Of a stretch of 31,888 bases of DNA, positions 8,140 to 15,662 are shown one piece after another. Made by a program: the position numbers and the translations under genes. Position 1 is the stretch's first letter. Each line of letters opens with the position of its first letter. This DNA comes from DATJHM01 sp035493895 (lineage in GTDB: Bacteria > Chloroflexota > Ktedonobacteria > Ktedonobacterales > Ktedonobacteraceae): contig DATJHM010000203.1 in assembly GCA_035493895.1 (NCBI GenBank), positions 1 to 31,888 of the forward strand, in the 5' to 3' direction. The notes beneath the pieces are model-generated. The model was given only the letters and a program-made list of their open reading frames with translations, ran no database searches and was not told the DNA's origin.

Positions 8140-8496
8140 TACTAGTAGGCAGTTATCTTCCCCAGGATACTTTTTAGCTATCTTTTTGTCTATTTTTAAG
8201 CGGCACACATGCACGTTGCACGTGAAACATTGATCTCAAGCATAGGCGTCCAGCGTCGGACACGTCAATACGAGGGGAACTATGAACGTACCTTTCCAGC
8301 CTATTCTCTTCTATAGCTTCATGCCCTGGCTGGCATTCTCACATTCATCCACCTGCGTTTCTACCCGTACCCGACGCGGCCCCCACCACAAAAATCCGTT
8401 CCGTCCACAGTGCTCCTTTTCAGCAGCACACCCCATCTACCGCAACGACTTGCAGACGATCCAGGCTGATCGTTCTCAGCACGAAAGGGGAAACGC

Positions 8497-10083
8497 ATGT
8501 CAGGCACCACCAAGCGTATTACGGAACAAACGATCCGCGTTCTCTATGATCTCGCCATCTATAATTGTCTTCACTTCGGGACTTATACTCAGCTCATCTA
8601 TGAAAGCCAGGGACAAACACGGCAGTACACAAATATTGAGGTCGCACGCGAGTCAACCAGGCTAGCAGCGGGCCTGCGCAAACTCGATATTGCAGCAGGC
8701 GATCGCGTCGTCGTGATGCTTCCCAACTGCCCCGAAGTCATCATCGGCTATCAGGCAATTGCGCGCTCTGGTGCCTTGATCATCCCCATATTACCTCAAC
8801 TTAAAGGGCCAGAGATACACTATATTGTCGAGAACTCGCGTGCCAAAGCGATCATCACCAACTCACTTCTCCTTCCACTCGTACTCAGTGCGGTCAAGCA
8901 ACTCCCGAATTTACAAACCATCATTGTCAGCGATTTAGCAAGTACCGATGAGACCGAGCAACAGCCTCAGTTAGTCGCCTATCGGGATGTCATTACGATG
9001 GGTGAAAAGCAGGCAGGCTACTATCTGGCAGATCTTCCAGGTGTGCTGCCCTCGGAAAACAACACGGCGGTTATCCTCTACACCTCAGGCACCACGGGAC
9101 ATCCTAAAGGAGTGATGCTTTCGCACCGCAACCTGATTTCCAATGCCCGAGCCGGACATGGCATCGAAGAAGCCGAGAGCGAGAATAGACAGCTCGCAAT
9201 TTTGCCCCTGGCCCACTCCTTTGGCATTCTCACCTCCAATGTGGCCTATCTCAGCGGCGCAACCCTTATCATGCATCCACGCTTCAATCCACAGGCGGTG
9301 CTCGCCAGTATAGAACAGCATAAGATCACCTCGTTTGCAGGCGTACCGGCCATGTTTGTTGCGCTGCTGAACACGCCTGAGGCCGAGCGCTATGATACCA
9401 GTAGCTTGCGATATTGCGTCAGTGGCTCAGCGCCTCTGCCGGTCAGCGTACTGGAACGATTTCAGGAACGCTTCCACTGCCAGATTCGCGAGGGCTATGG
9501 TCTTTCCGAAGCCGGACCAGCTCTCAGCGGACACGCAGCGGATATAGCAATCAAGCCCGGGACTGTGGGCAAAGCGCTACCGGGAGTCGAGTTGCGTATT
9601 GTTGATGAAGCGGATCAGCCAGTGCCGACAAGCGAGGTTGGCGAGATCACGGCGCGGGGTGCCAACATCATGCAGGGCTATTATGCGATGCCCGAGGAGA
9701 CGCGCACGACGTTGCGCAACGGCTGGCTCTACACGGGCGATATGGGGCGTCTGGATGACGAGGGCTATCTTACGATCGTCGAGCGCAAGAAAGATCTGAT
9801 TATTCGCGGCGGCTTCAACATCTATCCCCGCGACGTCGAAGAAGTGCTGGACAGCCATCCCGCCATCATTGAAGCGGCGGTCATCGGCATCCCTTCCGAG
9901 CGCATGGGTGAGGAGGTCAAAGCGATTGTCGTCGCACGTGAGCCAGTAACGGTTGAGAGCCTGATGGCGTACTGCCAGGAACATCTGGCGAATTATAAGA
10001 CGCCGAGTCAGATCGTGTTCGTCGATGCCCTCCCACGCAATAATGTGGGCAAGATCGATAAGAAGATATTGCGTATGAGCTGA
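8497..10083 (+). CDS. AMP-forming acyl-CoA synthetase (long-chain fatty-acid-CoA ligase type)
   Basis: This predicts 528 residues from an ATG preceded by AGGGGAAACGC. The enzyme activates a carboxylic acid with ATP to an acyl-adenylate, then transfers it to CoA. The ANL-superfamily core motifs are present in order: YTSGTTGHPKG from residue 195 (phosphate loop), GYGLSEAGP from 333 (adenine/acyl site), YTGD from 412, the hinge region ERKKDLIIRGGFNIYP, and the C-terminal catalytic lysine in NNVGKIDKK (K519). Length and motif wording fit fatty-acyl or aryl-CoA ligases; the chain length it accepts cannot be read from sequence. No acyl carrier or beta-oxidation gene is beside it. The frame from 8282 overlapping its start is probably spurious, despite a good ribosome site. 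Confidence 0.92.
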   Translation: MSGTTKRITEQTIRVLYDLAIYNCLHFGTYTQLIYESQGQTRQYTNIEVARESTRLAAGLRKLDIAAGDRVVVMLPNCPEVIIGYQAIARSGALIIPILPQLKGPEIHYIVENSRAKAIITNSLLLPLVLSAVKQLPNLQTIIVSDLASTDETEQQPQLVAYRDVITMGEKQAGYYLADLPGVLPSENNTAVILYTSGTTGHPKGVMLSHRNLISNARAGHGIEEAESENRQLAILPLAHSFGILTSNVAYLSGATLIMHPRFNPQAVLASIEQHKITSFAGVPAMFVALLNTPEAERYDTSSLRYCVSGSAPLPVSVLERFQERFHCQIREGYGLSEAGPALSGHAADIAIKPGTVGKALPGVELRIVDEADQPVPTSEVGEITARGANIMQGYYAMPEETRTTLRNGWLYTGDMGRLDDEGYLTIVERKKDLIIRGGFNIYPRDVEEVLDSHPAIIEAAVIGIPSERMGEEVKAIVVAREPVTVESLMAYCQEHLANYKTPSQIVFVDALPRNNVGKIDKKILRMS

Positions 10084-10108
10084 TCGGTTGGGACAGCATG
10101 AAGGGCAA

Positions 10109-10166
10109 GATGACCGGGGGGACGCGGATTGGCATCGAGATGACCGGGGGGGACGCGGATTGGCAT
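10109..10166. repeat. 30-bp tandem duplication after the acyl-CoA synthetase
   Basis: A 27-base unit beginning GATGACCGGGGGGACGC (10109-10135) is repeated at 10139-10166 with one extra G in the G-run; CGA separates them. It starts 26 bases after the stop codon of the synthetase. The G-run length difference suggests slippage. Small frames through it are not supported as genes. Confidence 0.75.
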
Positions 10167-10191
10167 GAAGCACAATCCCTACCTCTATGGT

Positions 10192-10267
10192 TCTTCGAGC
10201 GGGATCGAGCGAGGGCCGACGTGGATCGATGTGAAACGCGTGTAACGGCTACGATTCTGCTCGAAGA
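10192..10267. repeat. Inverted repeat with long loop
   Basis: TCTTCGAGC (10192-10200) and GCTCGAAGA (10259-10267) are perfect 9-base inverses around 58 bases. It lies between convergent genes and might be a weak transcription end for either. Confidence 0.35.
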
Positions 10268-10301
10268 GTGTGCTTAACCTGACGCCGATGGGGCGGATCT
10301 T

Positions 10302-10694
10302 TTATCCTTCGTAAATACCACCCAATCCAACGCGAAATCCACAATGTTCATAAAAAGCGGCACGTTCCGGCAAAAAATCCACGTGAATAATGCGGATATT
10401 GTGCGCGTGCAGATGCGCGATCGCCTTTGCTACCAACGCCCTCCCGACGCCCTGCTTCTGCCAGCGTGGATGCACTATCACATCAAGCAGAATACCGTGA
10501 TATCTTCCGTCGCTAAGCATCTCGCACCATGCGACACACGTCCCCTGCGCATCGAATCCCCCCACAGTTGCCCAATAGCCTTGCAGTTCTTCTGGTTCCT
10601 CAGTAGCGAGCCGATCCCACCCAACAGATTCGCGAAGATCAGAAATCTCACGAGGAGAAATTACCGGGTTGATACTAAAAGAAATACCGTCCAT
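10302..10694 (-). CDS. GNAT-family N-acetyltransferase
   Basis: This predicts 130 residues from the ATG at 10694, which has AAAGGG just upstream; the longer frame to 10781 would cross an inverted repeat and is not needed. The acetyl-CoA-binding motif A is clear: LDVIVHPRWQKQGVGRAL at about 70-87, with Q-x-x-G-V-G contacting the pyrophosphate. Motif B follows with FYEHCGFRVGLGGIYE at 114-129. Motif D (CVAWCEML) precedes. The size is at the short end for the family, but all parts of the fold are represented. The substrate is not predictable: GNATs acetylate amines from antibiotics to protein N-termini. It is divergent from the small membrane protein at 10868, sharing a 173-base control region with a perfect 10-bp inverted repeat. 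Confidence 0.85.
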   Translation of the reverse strand: MDGISFSINPVISPREISDLRESVGWDRLATEEPEELQGYWATVGGFDAQGTCVAWCEMLSDGRYHGILLDVIVHPRWQKQGVGRALVAKAIAHLHAHNIRIIHVDFLPERAAFYEHCGFRVGLGGIYEG

Positions 10695-10734
10695 ATATCC
10701 CTTTCTCACATTTTTCAAATTGGCTATCAATGGA

Positions 10735-10770
10735 TTTTCGAACCGTGAAATATTACTTGTGGTTCGAAAA
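10735..10770. promoter_or_regulatory. Perfect 10-bp inverted repeat in divergent control region
   Basis: TTTTCGAACC (10735-10744) and GGTTCGAAAA (10761-10770) enclose 16 bases. The right arm sits just before TACAAT at 10777-10782, a five-of-six -10 for the rightward gene. The position suits a two-site operator controlling one or both of the divergent genes. Confidence 0.45.
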
Positions 10771-10867
10771 GCCCTATACAATCTCTATCTGAAAAACCTT
10801 TCATGGTGACGTTTATATTTCAGGAACAGGAGAAACAGCAATACTACAGAAAGGAACAGGAGAAATC

Positions 10868-11236
10868 ATGGATCATTTAATAGGTGTATTCAAAAAGCAT
10901 GAAATCGGCATTTGGTGCAAGCGAGCTGCATGGATTATCGTCGCAATCAACATCATCAACATTGTGTACAACATCTACTTCAGTATTGTACGGGGCCAGG
11001 GCAGCGATCTGGTACAGGACGGGAGCCTCAACCTGTTATCTCCTATCGCTATACCAACACTTATGATCATCCTCACGACCGTTTCCGCTACCCTCTTCCC
11101 ATTTTTTATTCTTTACGCCGCTGGTACACTCCTCGATCATGTTATTGCAGATGAGGAAGAGGGCAGCGACGATGAGGACAGTAACGATGAGGAAGGCCTA
11201 ACCGCTGGGGAGAGAACCCCCGGGCAAATCCAGTAA
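10868..11236 (+). CDS. Small two-helix membrane protein with acidic C-terminus, unknown
   Basis: This predicts 122 residues with AGGAG five bases before the ATG. Hydrophobic segments occur at about 20-40 (AWIIVAINIINIVYNIYF) and 58-88 (two stretches around PTLMIILTTVSATLFPFF). The tail from about residue 93 is strongly acidic (EEEGSDDEDSNDEEG) and then turns polar. I do not recognise a family. The upstream region carries a 14-base direct repeat (AGGAACAGGAGAAA at 10822-10835 and 10852-10865), so the ribosome site itself is duplicated 30 bases upstream. No LPxTG-type sorting signal is present, so it is not an obvious substrate of the neighbouring sortase. Confidence 0.75.
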   Translation: MDHLIGVFKKHEIGIWCKRAAWIIVAINIINIVYNIYFSIVRGQGSDLVQDGSLNLLSPIAIPTLMIILTTVSATLFPFFILYAAGTLLDHVIADEEEGSDDEDSNDEEGLTAGERTPGQIQ

Positions 11237-11278
11237 AAGGTTGCAAAAATTACTGCTCTCTTCCTGCTTGAGCGCGCA

Positions 11279-11926
11279 TCATGTCATCAAGCGAGTATAA
11301 ACGACGAGGCGGAGAGCCGTTTGATGCTCAGAGGCAATCCACTCGCCTGCACAGGTAATAAGATTGAGATAGGCACCTGAGCGATCGCTAAAAATCCTGA
11401 GTAAAGGGGCCTCCTTAGGCTGATAATACTGCATATCCCTGACCTGAAAGCGTAACGTTTTTTTGCCGGGATTCACAATTTTGATAATATCGCCGGTTTG
11501 CAATTTATTGAGATTCCAGAAGACCGCAGGATACCCTCCTGGCTTATCCAGATGACCATCAATGACGGCGCTGCCCGGCTTGCCGGGGAAGGTACCAAAC
11601 TTATACCAGCCCACTCCCTCCCACTGATTATGGTGGGGAACCTCCATAGTGCCATCGTTGCGAATGCCCACATCTTCAATCGGCGCCACCAATGCAATCG
11701 CGGGTATCTCCAGACGTGCCCCCTTCGCCCAGAGGGGAGGCTTCTTGATCGGCTGTACAGTGCCTGAGGTTGCGACCTCTGTAGGGATTGTATGAGATGA
11801 AGAATTACTGCGATGCGGCGAGTTCCAGGAAGAAATGAGCAAAATGCCGGTCATGAGACTGGCCGTGATCAGAAAAGGAAGCAGCATGATCACAAAAAGC
11901 AGCCTGCGTCGTTTGAAGATCTTCAT
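11279..11926 (-). CDS. Class F-like sortase
   Basis: Sortases are membrane-anchored cysteine transpeptidases that join surface proteins to the envelope. This predicts 215 residues from the ATG at 11926; GGAGGA lies upstream and the protein opens with a basic stretch (KIFKRRR) followed by a membrane helix at 9-32, the usual type II anchor. A Ser/Thr/Pro linker leads to the catalytic beta-barrel. The triad is visible: H125 in VIDGHLD, C192 in LNLITCAG, and R206 in TALRLVVY. The wording around Cys and the short barrel fit class E/F (housekeeping-like) enzymes rather than class A or pilin-type C. No protein in this window shows a clear LPxTG/LAxTG sorting signal, so substrates lie elsewhere. It is convergent with the small membrane protein. 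Confidence 0.9.
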   Translation of the reverse strand: MKIFKRRRLLFVIMLLPFLITASLMTGILLISSWNSPHRSNSSSHTIPTEVATSGTVQPIKKPPLWAKGARLEIPAIALVAPIEDVGIRNDGTMEVPHHNQWEGVGWYKFGTFPGKPGSAVIDGHLDKPGGYPAVFWNLNKLQTGDIIKIVNPGKKTLRFQVRDMQYYQPKEAPLLRIFSDRSGAYLNLITCAGEWIASEHQTALRLVVYTRLMT

Positions 11927-12153
11927 CGCAAATATTCCTCCTTTTCCTTCTCCATAGAGATAATAGAAATGCCCGGTGGGAAGCGAAACGTGATACAATA
12001 CGCCATTTTCTAGAGATAAAAATACACATGGCGAGGCCATGTGCTAGCAAAAAGGACCGCAAAGTCATTACAAATTGATTATACTGATACGCGCAAAATT
12101 ACCTCCGGCTCGGACACAAAAAATCTGCCCCAGCATTCTCTTGTTGCTGATCC

Positions 12154-12174
12154 GGGCGCAGACAAGCAGCGCCC
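12154..12174. repeat. Palindromic repeat family copy A
   Basis: GGGCGC-AGACAAGCA-GCGCCC has a perfect 6-bp stem. Read on the minus strand, it shares the core GCTTGTCTGCGCCC with copy C. Confidence 0.6.
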
Positions 12175-12230
12175 AATACGCATCAACTTGAAGGCCGTGG
12201 AGCTCGCCGACAGGCAGGATTTTGGATACT

Positions 12231-12285
12231 GTAGAGGCACGGTGCAGTGGAACGGAACTGTGCCGTGCCTCTACTGGCTCTACAG
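12231..12285. repeat. Strong nested inverted repeat in intergenic island
   Basis: GTAGAGGCACGG (12231-12242) and CCGTGCCTCTAC (12263-12274) are perfect 12-base inverses; the pairing continues inward imperfectly towards CAG/CTG. CTGTAGAG (12229-12236) is also the inverse of CTCTACAG (12278-12285), so two foldings compete. The GTAGAGGC end matches the end of repeat copy C. Confidence 0.65.
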
Positions 12286-12306
12286 AACGTGTGAGCGATT
12301 CGAGAT

Positions 12307-12341
12307 GGCCGGGGGGGCACGCAGGCGAAACAAGCCCGGCC
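12307..12341. repeat. Palindromic repeat family copy B (diverged)
   Basis: GGCCGGG (12307-12313) and CCCGGCC (12335-12341) form the stem. The loop contains GCGAAACAAGC, matching the AGACAAGC core of the other copies with changes. Confidence 0.45.
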
Positions 12342-12358
12342 CCTCCCTGTGGTGTTGA

Positions 12359-12401
12359 GAGGAACCAGGTCGCTCCTGGCACGAGGATACAGAGGTTCCT
12401 C
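12359..12401. repeat. Nested hairpin in intergenic island
   Basis: GAGGAACC (12359-12366) pairs with GGTTCCTC (12394-12401); inside, CCAGG (12365-12369) pairs with CCTGG (12375-12379). The two pairings overlap by two bases, so they are alternative or partly stacked. Confidence 0.45.
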
Positions 12402-12420
12402 ACCCTCGAAGAAAAGCAGA

Positions 12421-12459
12421 GGTAGGGGCAGCGGTTTATCCCTGACCGCGTCCCCCACC
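12421..12459. repeat. Imperfect long hairpin in intergenic island
   Basis: GGTAGGGGCAGCGGT (12421-12435) faces ACCGCGTCCCCCACC (12445-12459) with a few mismatches. On the minus strand it contains GGGGGACGCGG, a string also present in the tandem duplication at 10109-10166. Confidence 0.5.
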
Positions 12460-12489
12460 GGTCCTCTCGGCTCTCAGGTTGATGTGTAT

Positions 12490-12515
12490 GGGCGCAGACA
12501 AGCCGCGCCTCTACT
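12490..12515. repeat. Palindromic repeat family copy C, overlapping a stop codon
   Basis: On the plus strand GGGCGCAGACAAGCCGCG is followed by CCTCTAC. Stem GGCGC (12491-12495)/GCGCC (12505-12509). Its CTA at 12511-12513 is the TAG stop of the minus-strand gene ending there. Confidence 0.6.
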
Positions 12516-13005
12516 CGGCAGCAGAGGCACCGAGAACGAAGGCGTCAATTTCGTTGAGTTTCCCCCGCCAATACGGCAATTTGACCTTATGGCCCGCGCT
12601 CATAATTGTTACATCGCGCAGATGAGCATAACGATACATAATGGGCAGGCCCTCAGGGCCGATCTCTTGCTGTTCGGCAGAGGGAATAAGCGAAGTATAA
12701 TAATCGCGGAGAAAATCGGCAGTCTCCGGCTCCTCTTTACGATACATATCCTCATGGAGGTTGATATAAAACTGGGCATAAGCTTCGGTGCTCACCATCA
12801 CGCCAAAGATGAGCAGGCCCTGCATCTGAAACATCACTTCAACCTCTGTCCCCTGTTGTTCAACGATACGCGCCCAGGACTGTAAAGCCAGGTCTTGCGC
12901 ACCATATTCATTGAGCCAGAGAGTGCGTCGCTCAAGGCGTGTGAGGGGACGAAACTCGGCGTGAGTCTGAACTTCCGAACTCTCCTGCTCTGGTTTATCT
13001 GGCAT
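12511..13005 (-). CDS. Conserved-looking hypothetical protein, 164 aa
   Basis: The ATG at 13005 has AAGGGG nine bases upstream; the frame continues to 13449 only through intergenic repeats and the antisense of the PBP gene. The protein is soluble. Residues 1-18 are polar, then mixed helices (LTRLERRTLWLNEYGAQ, QSWARIVEQQG), a hydrophobic central stretch (MFQMQGLLIFGVMVS), and an amphipathic C-terminal part with IMSAGHKVKLPYWRGKL. No catalytic motif or metal site stands out and I do not recognise the family. It lies 109 bases downstream of the class A PBP on the same strand, so co-transcription is possible, with repeat copy D in the gap. Its stop codon falls inside repeat copy C, so the original C-terminus may have been trimmed or extended by the repeat. 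Confidence 0.68.
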   Translation of the reverse strand: MPDKPEQESSEVQTHAEFRPLTRLERRTLWLNEYGAQDLALQSWARIVEQQGTEVEVMFQMQGLLIFGVMVSTEAYAQFYINLHEDMYRKEEPETADFLRDYYTSLIPSAEQQEIGPEGLPIMYRYAHLRDVTIMSAGHKVKLPYWRGKLNEIDAFVLGASAAE

Positions 13006-13018
13006 AAGGACATACCCC

Positions 13019-13040
13019 TTTTGTTTTCGTTTTGTTTTCG
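13019..13040. repeat. Two tandem copies of an 11-base unit
   Basis: TTTTGTTTTCG occurs at 13019-13029 and 13030-13040, directly beside palindrome copy D. Confidence 0.6.
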
Positions 13041-13042
13041 CC

Positions 13043-13063
13043 GGGCGGAGACAAGCCCCGCCC
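13043..13063. repeat. Palindromic repeat family copy D
   Basis: GGGCGG (13043-13048) and CCGCCC (13058-13063) enclose AGACAAGCC. It lies in the 109-base gap between the PBP gene and the 164-aa gene. No T-tract follows on either strand that would make it a typical terminator. Confidence 0.6.
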
Positions 13064-13114
13064 CCACGGCCTTCATGAGACCGATGCAAAAATTTGACGC
13101 TCACCCGGGAAGAG

Positions 13115-15589
13115 CTATCCCCCCAGATTCGGCGGCCACCATGTCGGGACACACTTACTGTCCCCCCAGCAAGGAGGCAGCAACTGATCCGGCGGTTGCG
13201 GCAGATCTGGTGGCAATGGGGAAAGGACAGTTTGATCACTTCCCGAGATTGTTGGCATTGTACCATCAATAAACCAGTCAGTGACAGTCGGTTCGCCGGA
13301 CTGCGGTTCCAGACCCGTAAGAGCAGAGACAGTACCAGAATGAACATCTGATGGACGCGCAAAATCGTCTGGCGGAAAATGATAGCGTTGAGTTGCGTAA
13401 GCCATAATATCATGCCAGATTGGTCCGGCCCCGGTAATACCAATAACATCGGTCATCAGCGCACCATTATTATTGCCCGCCCAGACGCCGACCACCAGAT
13501 GTGGCGTATAGCCCAGTGTCCAGTTATCCTTAAAATTGTCCGTTGTACCGGTTTTAGCGGCGGCGGGAAACGACTCTTCCAGAGGATTCCCGGGCGAAAA
13601 CTCCTGGTAGCGCGCTTTTTTATCAGAAAGGATACTACTCATCAAAAAAGCAACATCTGCCCGTATCGCACGCACGCCCTCGGGGTGAGCTTCATCGTAT
13701 TTATAAAGAGGATGCCCCTGGTTATCTGTAATCTCCAATATAGAGACTGGCGGAACGCGCACACCGCCATTGGCAAAGGTGGCATAGGCCCCGGTCAGGT
13801 GCAAGAGCGAGACATCCGTAGATCCCAGAGCCATGGCCGAGCCCAGATTGCTGAGTTTCTGCGAGGCAACCTCGCTCAGGCCAAGCCTGCCTGCCATATT
13901 GAGCACATTAGGGATACCCGCGAAATTGAGCGCCGTGACGGCGGGAATATTAAATGAGTTCGCGAGCGCAGTTCGCACCGTCATCGGAACAGCCGTATGG
14001 AACTTCCCATCGTAGTTTCTGGGCGTATAATAGCCACCCTTCACGCGATCCGGATAGATAGTCTGGTGGTCAGGTATAATCATCGCCGGGTACCAGCCCA
14101 TCTCGAAAGCCGTAGCATACACAATCGGCTTAAAGGACGAGCCGGGCTGTCGCGGTGCAAGAGCAGCATTATAATTGCCATCCACCGTAGGCCGCTTATC
14201 GTTATAGTTAACGCTACCAACCATCGAAAGGATCTCACCATTGACCGGATTCATCACAATCGCAGCGCCATTATTGACATTATGTTTCTGAGCCAGCGAG
14301 CTGTAATAGCCGAGGTAAGGATCGGACTCAGGCTTATAGAGGTGATTATACACCACCTGCTCAGATTTTTTCTGGAGATCGAGATCGAGCGTCGTGTAGA
14401 TATTGTAGCCACCATCCATAAAATTCGGCCCGAGGATCTGTTGCAGCTGCTGCGTCACATAATCAACAAAATGGGGAGCCTGCGTCTTCTGAGCATCGGC
14501 GGTCGACTTGAAGGTATAGGCCTGCGTCTCTTTGCTAGCAGCGGTAGCCTGCTTCCGCGTGATCATGCCCAACGAGACCATGGAATTGAGCACGTAAGAC
14601 TGGCGAGCGAGCGCACCGGCTTTATTCGCCGTTGGATCATAATAAGAAGGACTCTGCGGCAGGCCCGCAAGGAGCGCAGCCTGAGCCAATGTCAATTGAG
14701 CAACGGCGGGCTGACAGATGCTACCTGTACATTTGGGGCGAAGCCCAAAATAATCTTGAGCAGCAGCCTCAACACCATAATCGAGATGCCCATAGTAGAT
14801 CGTATTCAGGTACATCTCCATGATCTTCCATTTTGGGTATTGCTGCGTCAGGCCCGTCGCCAGTAGCGCTTCTTCACCCTTCATCTGAAAAGTACGTTGT
14901 TGATCGTTAAAAAGCTGCGTCTTGATCAGCTGTTGCGTGATCGTACTACCGCCCTCAACAATACTATGGTTGGCGATATCAGAATAGGCAGCGCGTCCGA
15001 TACCATAGAGATCGACGCCGCTATTCGTCCAGAACGTATGATCCTCAGCCGCCACCGTCGCCTTGACGAGCAGGGGCGAGATAGCATTGTAGTCGACATA
15101 CGTACGCCGACCGTAGTTGGGACGCTGATCATAGAGAGCTTTCAACAAATGACCATTGCGATCGTAGATATGTGTCGTCTGGAAAAGTGTGTGTTGGGCG
15201 ATGCCTTTTAGCAACGGTAGCTGCGACTGATAATACGCATAAGCCGCGCCAACGCCCCCGAAGAGCGTGCCCACGGAAACGACAAAAAGCGCGAGAACCG
15301 TGCTCAAAATTTGCAAAGAGAGAGCGCTACCCAGCACGCGCTGATTGAGACGTTTGCGCATCAGCATACGATTGAGCCGCACGCGCCTGCCTGTCCAGGG
15401 TTCTGGAATGCCCGATTGAAGAGTAGCATATTCTTTTGGCCGAGATGCAGAAACAGGTGGAGTAGTAGCCAATTGTGCATTCACCGATCCAGAATCGTCC
15501 GGGCCAGACTGAGAAGACAATGCACGATGCTCTATTTCTTCCTGGTTACTTGCCTCATGCAGTTGATTGCCCGCCTCATTTATTGACAT
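13115..15589 (-). CDS. Class A penicillin-binding protein (glycosyltransferase/transpeptidase)
   Basis: This enzyme polymerises glycan strands from lipid II and cross-links peptides outside the membrane. It has 824 residues. The ATG at 15589 is preceded by AGGAAGGG six bases away; a TTG two codons earlier is less likely. A polar cytoplasmic tail of about 85 residues precedes one membrane helix (about 89-117). GT51 domain: E182-D183 in AAEDHTFWTNSG, where N replaces the usual His of the EDxxFxxHxG motif, and GGSTITQQ at 213-220. Transpeptidase domain: SSFK at 484-487 (nucleophile S484), SFN at 545-547, KTG at 679-681. The C-terminus has a proline-rich tail ending in tryptophan-rich residues and two cysteines. 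The sortase and membrane-protein neighbours fit a cell-envelope region. Confidence 0.94.
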   Translation of the reverse strand: MSINEAGNQLHEASNQEEIEHRALSSQSGPDDSGSVNAQLATTPPVSASRPKEYATLQSGIPEPWTGRRVRLNRMLMRKRLNQRVLGSALSLQILSTVLALFVVSVGTLFGGVGAAYAYYQSQLPLLKGIAQHTLFQTTHIYDRNGHLLKALYDQRPNYGRRTYVDYNAISPLLVKATVAAEDHTFWTNSGVDLYGIGRAAYSDIANHSIVEGGSTITQQLIKTQLFNDQQRTFQMKGEEALLATGLTQQYPKWKIMEMYLNTIYYGHLDYGVEAAAQDYFGLRPKCTGSICQPAVAQLTLAQAALLAGLPQSPSYYDPTANKAGALARQSYVLNSMVSLGMITRKQATAASKETQAYTFKSTADAQKTQAPHFVDYVTQQLQQILGPNFMDGGYNIYTTLDLDLQKKSEQVVYNHLYKPESDPYLGYYSSLAQKHNVNNGAAIVMNPVNGEILSMVGSVNYNDKRPTVDGNYNAALAPRQPGSSFKPIVYATAFEMGWYPAMIIPDHQTIYPDRVKGGYYTPRNYDGKFHTAVPMTVRTALANSFNIPAVTALNFAGIPNVLNMAGRLGLSEVASQKLSNLGSAMALGSTDVSLLHLTGAYATFANGGVRVPPVSILEITDNQGHPLYKYDEAHPEGVRAIRADVAFLMSSILSDKKARYQEFSPGNPLEESFPAAAKTGTTDNFKDNWTLGYTPHLVVGVWAGNNNGALMTDVIGITGAGPIWHDIMAYATQRYHFPPDDFARPSDVHSGTVSALTGLEPQSGEPTVTDWFIDGTMPTISGSDQTVLSPLPPDLPQPPDQLLPPCWGDSKCVPTWWPPNLGG

Positions 15590-15653
15590 ACGCAACCCTT
15601 CCTGGCAAAAATCCGTGCCTGTGCGTAACTATCCACTCTAATAAAGATACCCG

Positions 15654-15662
15654 ATTTTATCA
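15654..15662 (-). promoter_or_regulatory. Extended -10 promoter of the PBP gene
   Basis: On the minus strand TGATAAAAT forms an extended -10 (TGn plus TAAAAT, five of six). The predicted start lies about 58 bases before the ATG. No good -35 is visible. Confidence 0.4.

Noticed and set aside
8209..8469. 35-codon frame followed by TAG and then 50 further open codons, which could be a broken gene
   Set aside because: No recognisable protein features, and open runs of this length arise by chance.
8282..8665. 127-aa frame with a strong ribosome site (GAGGGGAACT) before its ATG
   Set aside because: It overlaps the start of the acyl-CoA synthetase by 169 bases, has biased low-complexity composition and resembles no family; kept only as a possible leader ORF.
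10110..10277. 55-codon frame (and an overlapping 26-codon frame) through the tandem duplication
   Set aside because: The two repeat copies are read in different frames because of the extra G, which argues against selection for coding.
11279..11926. A sortase-substrate pair with the adjacent small membrane proteins
   Set aside because: No LPxTG-like motif followed by a helix and basic tail exists in the neighbouring proteins.
12154..13063. Possible CRISPR array from the repeated units
   Set aside because: Copies are irregularly spaced, diverged and palindromic, with no uniform spacers and no cas genes.
13997..14866. 289-aa frame on the plus strand
   Set aside because: It is antisense to the PBP transpeptidase domain, which has full catalytic motifs; the frame is a shadow.
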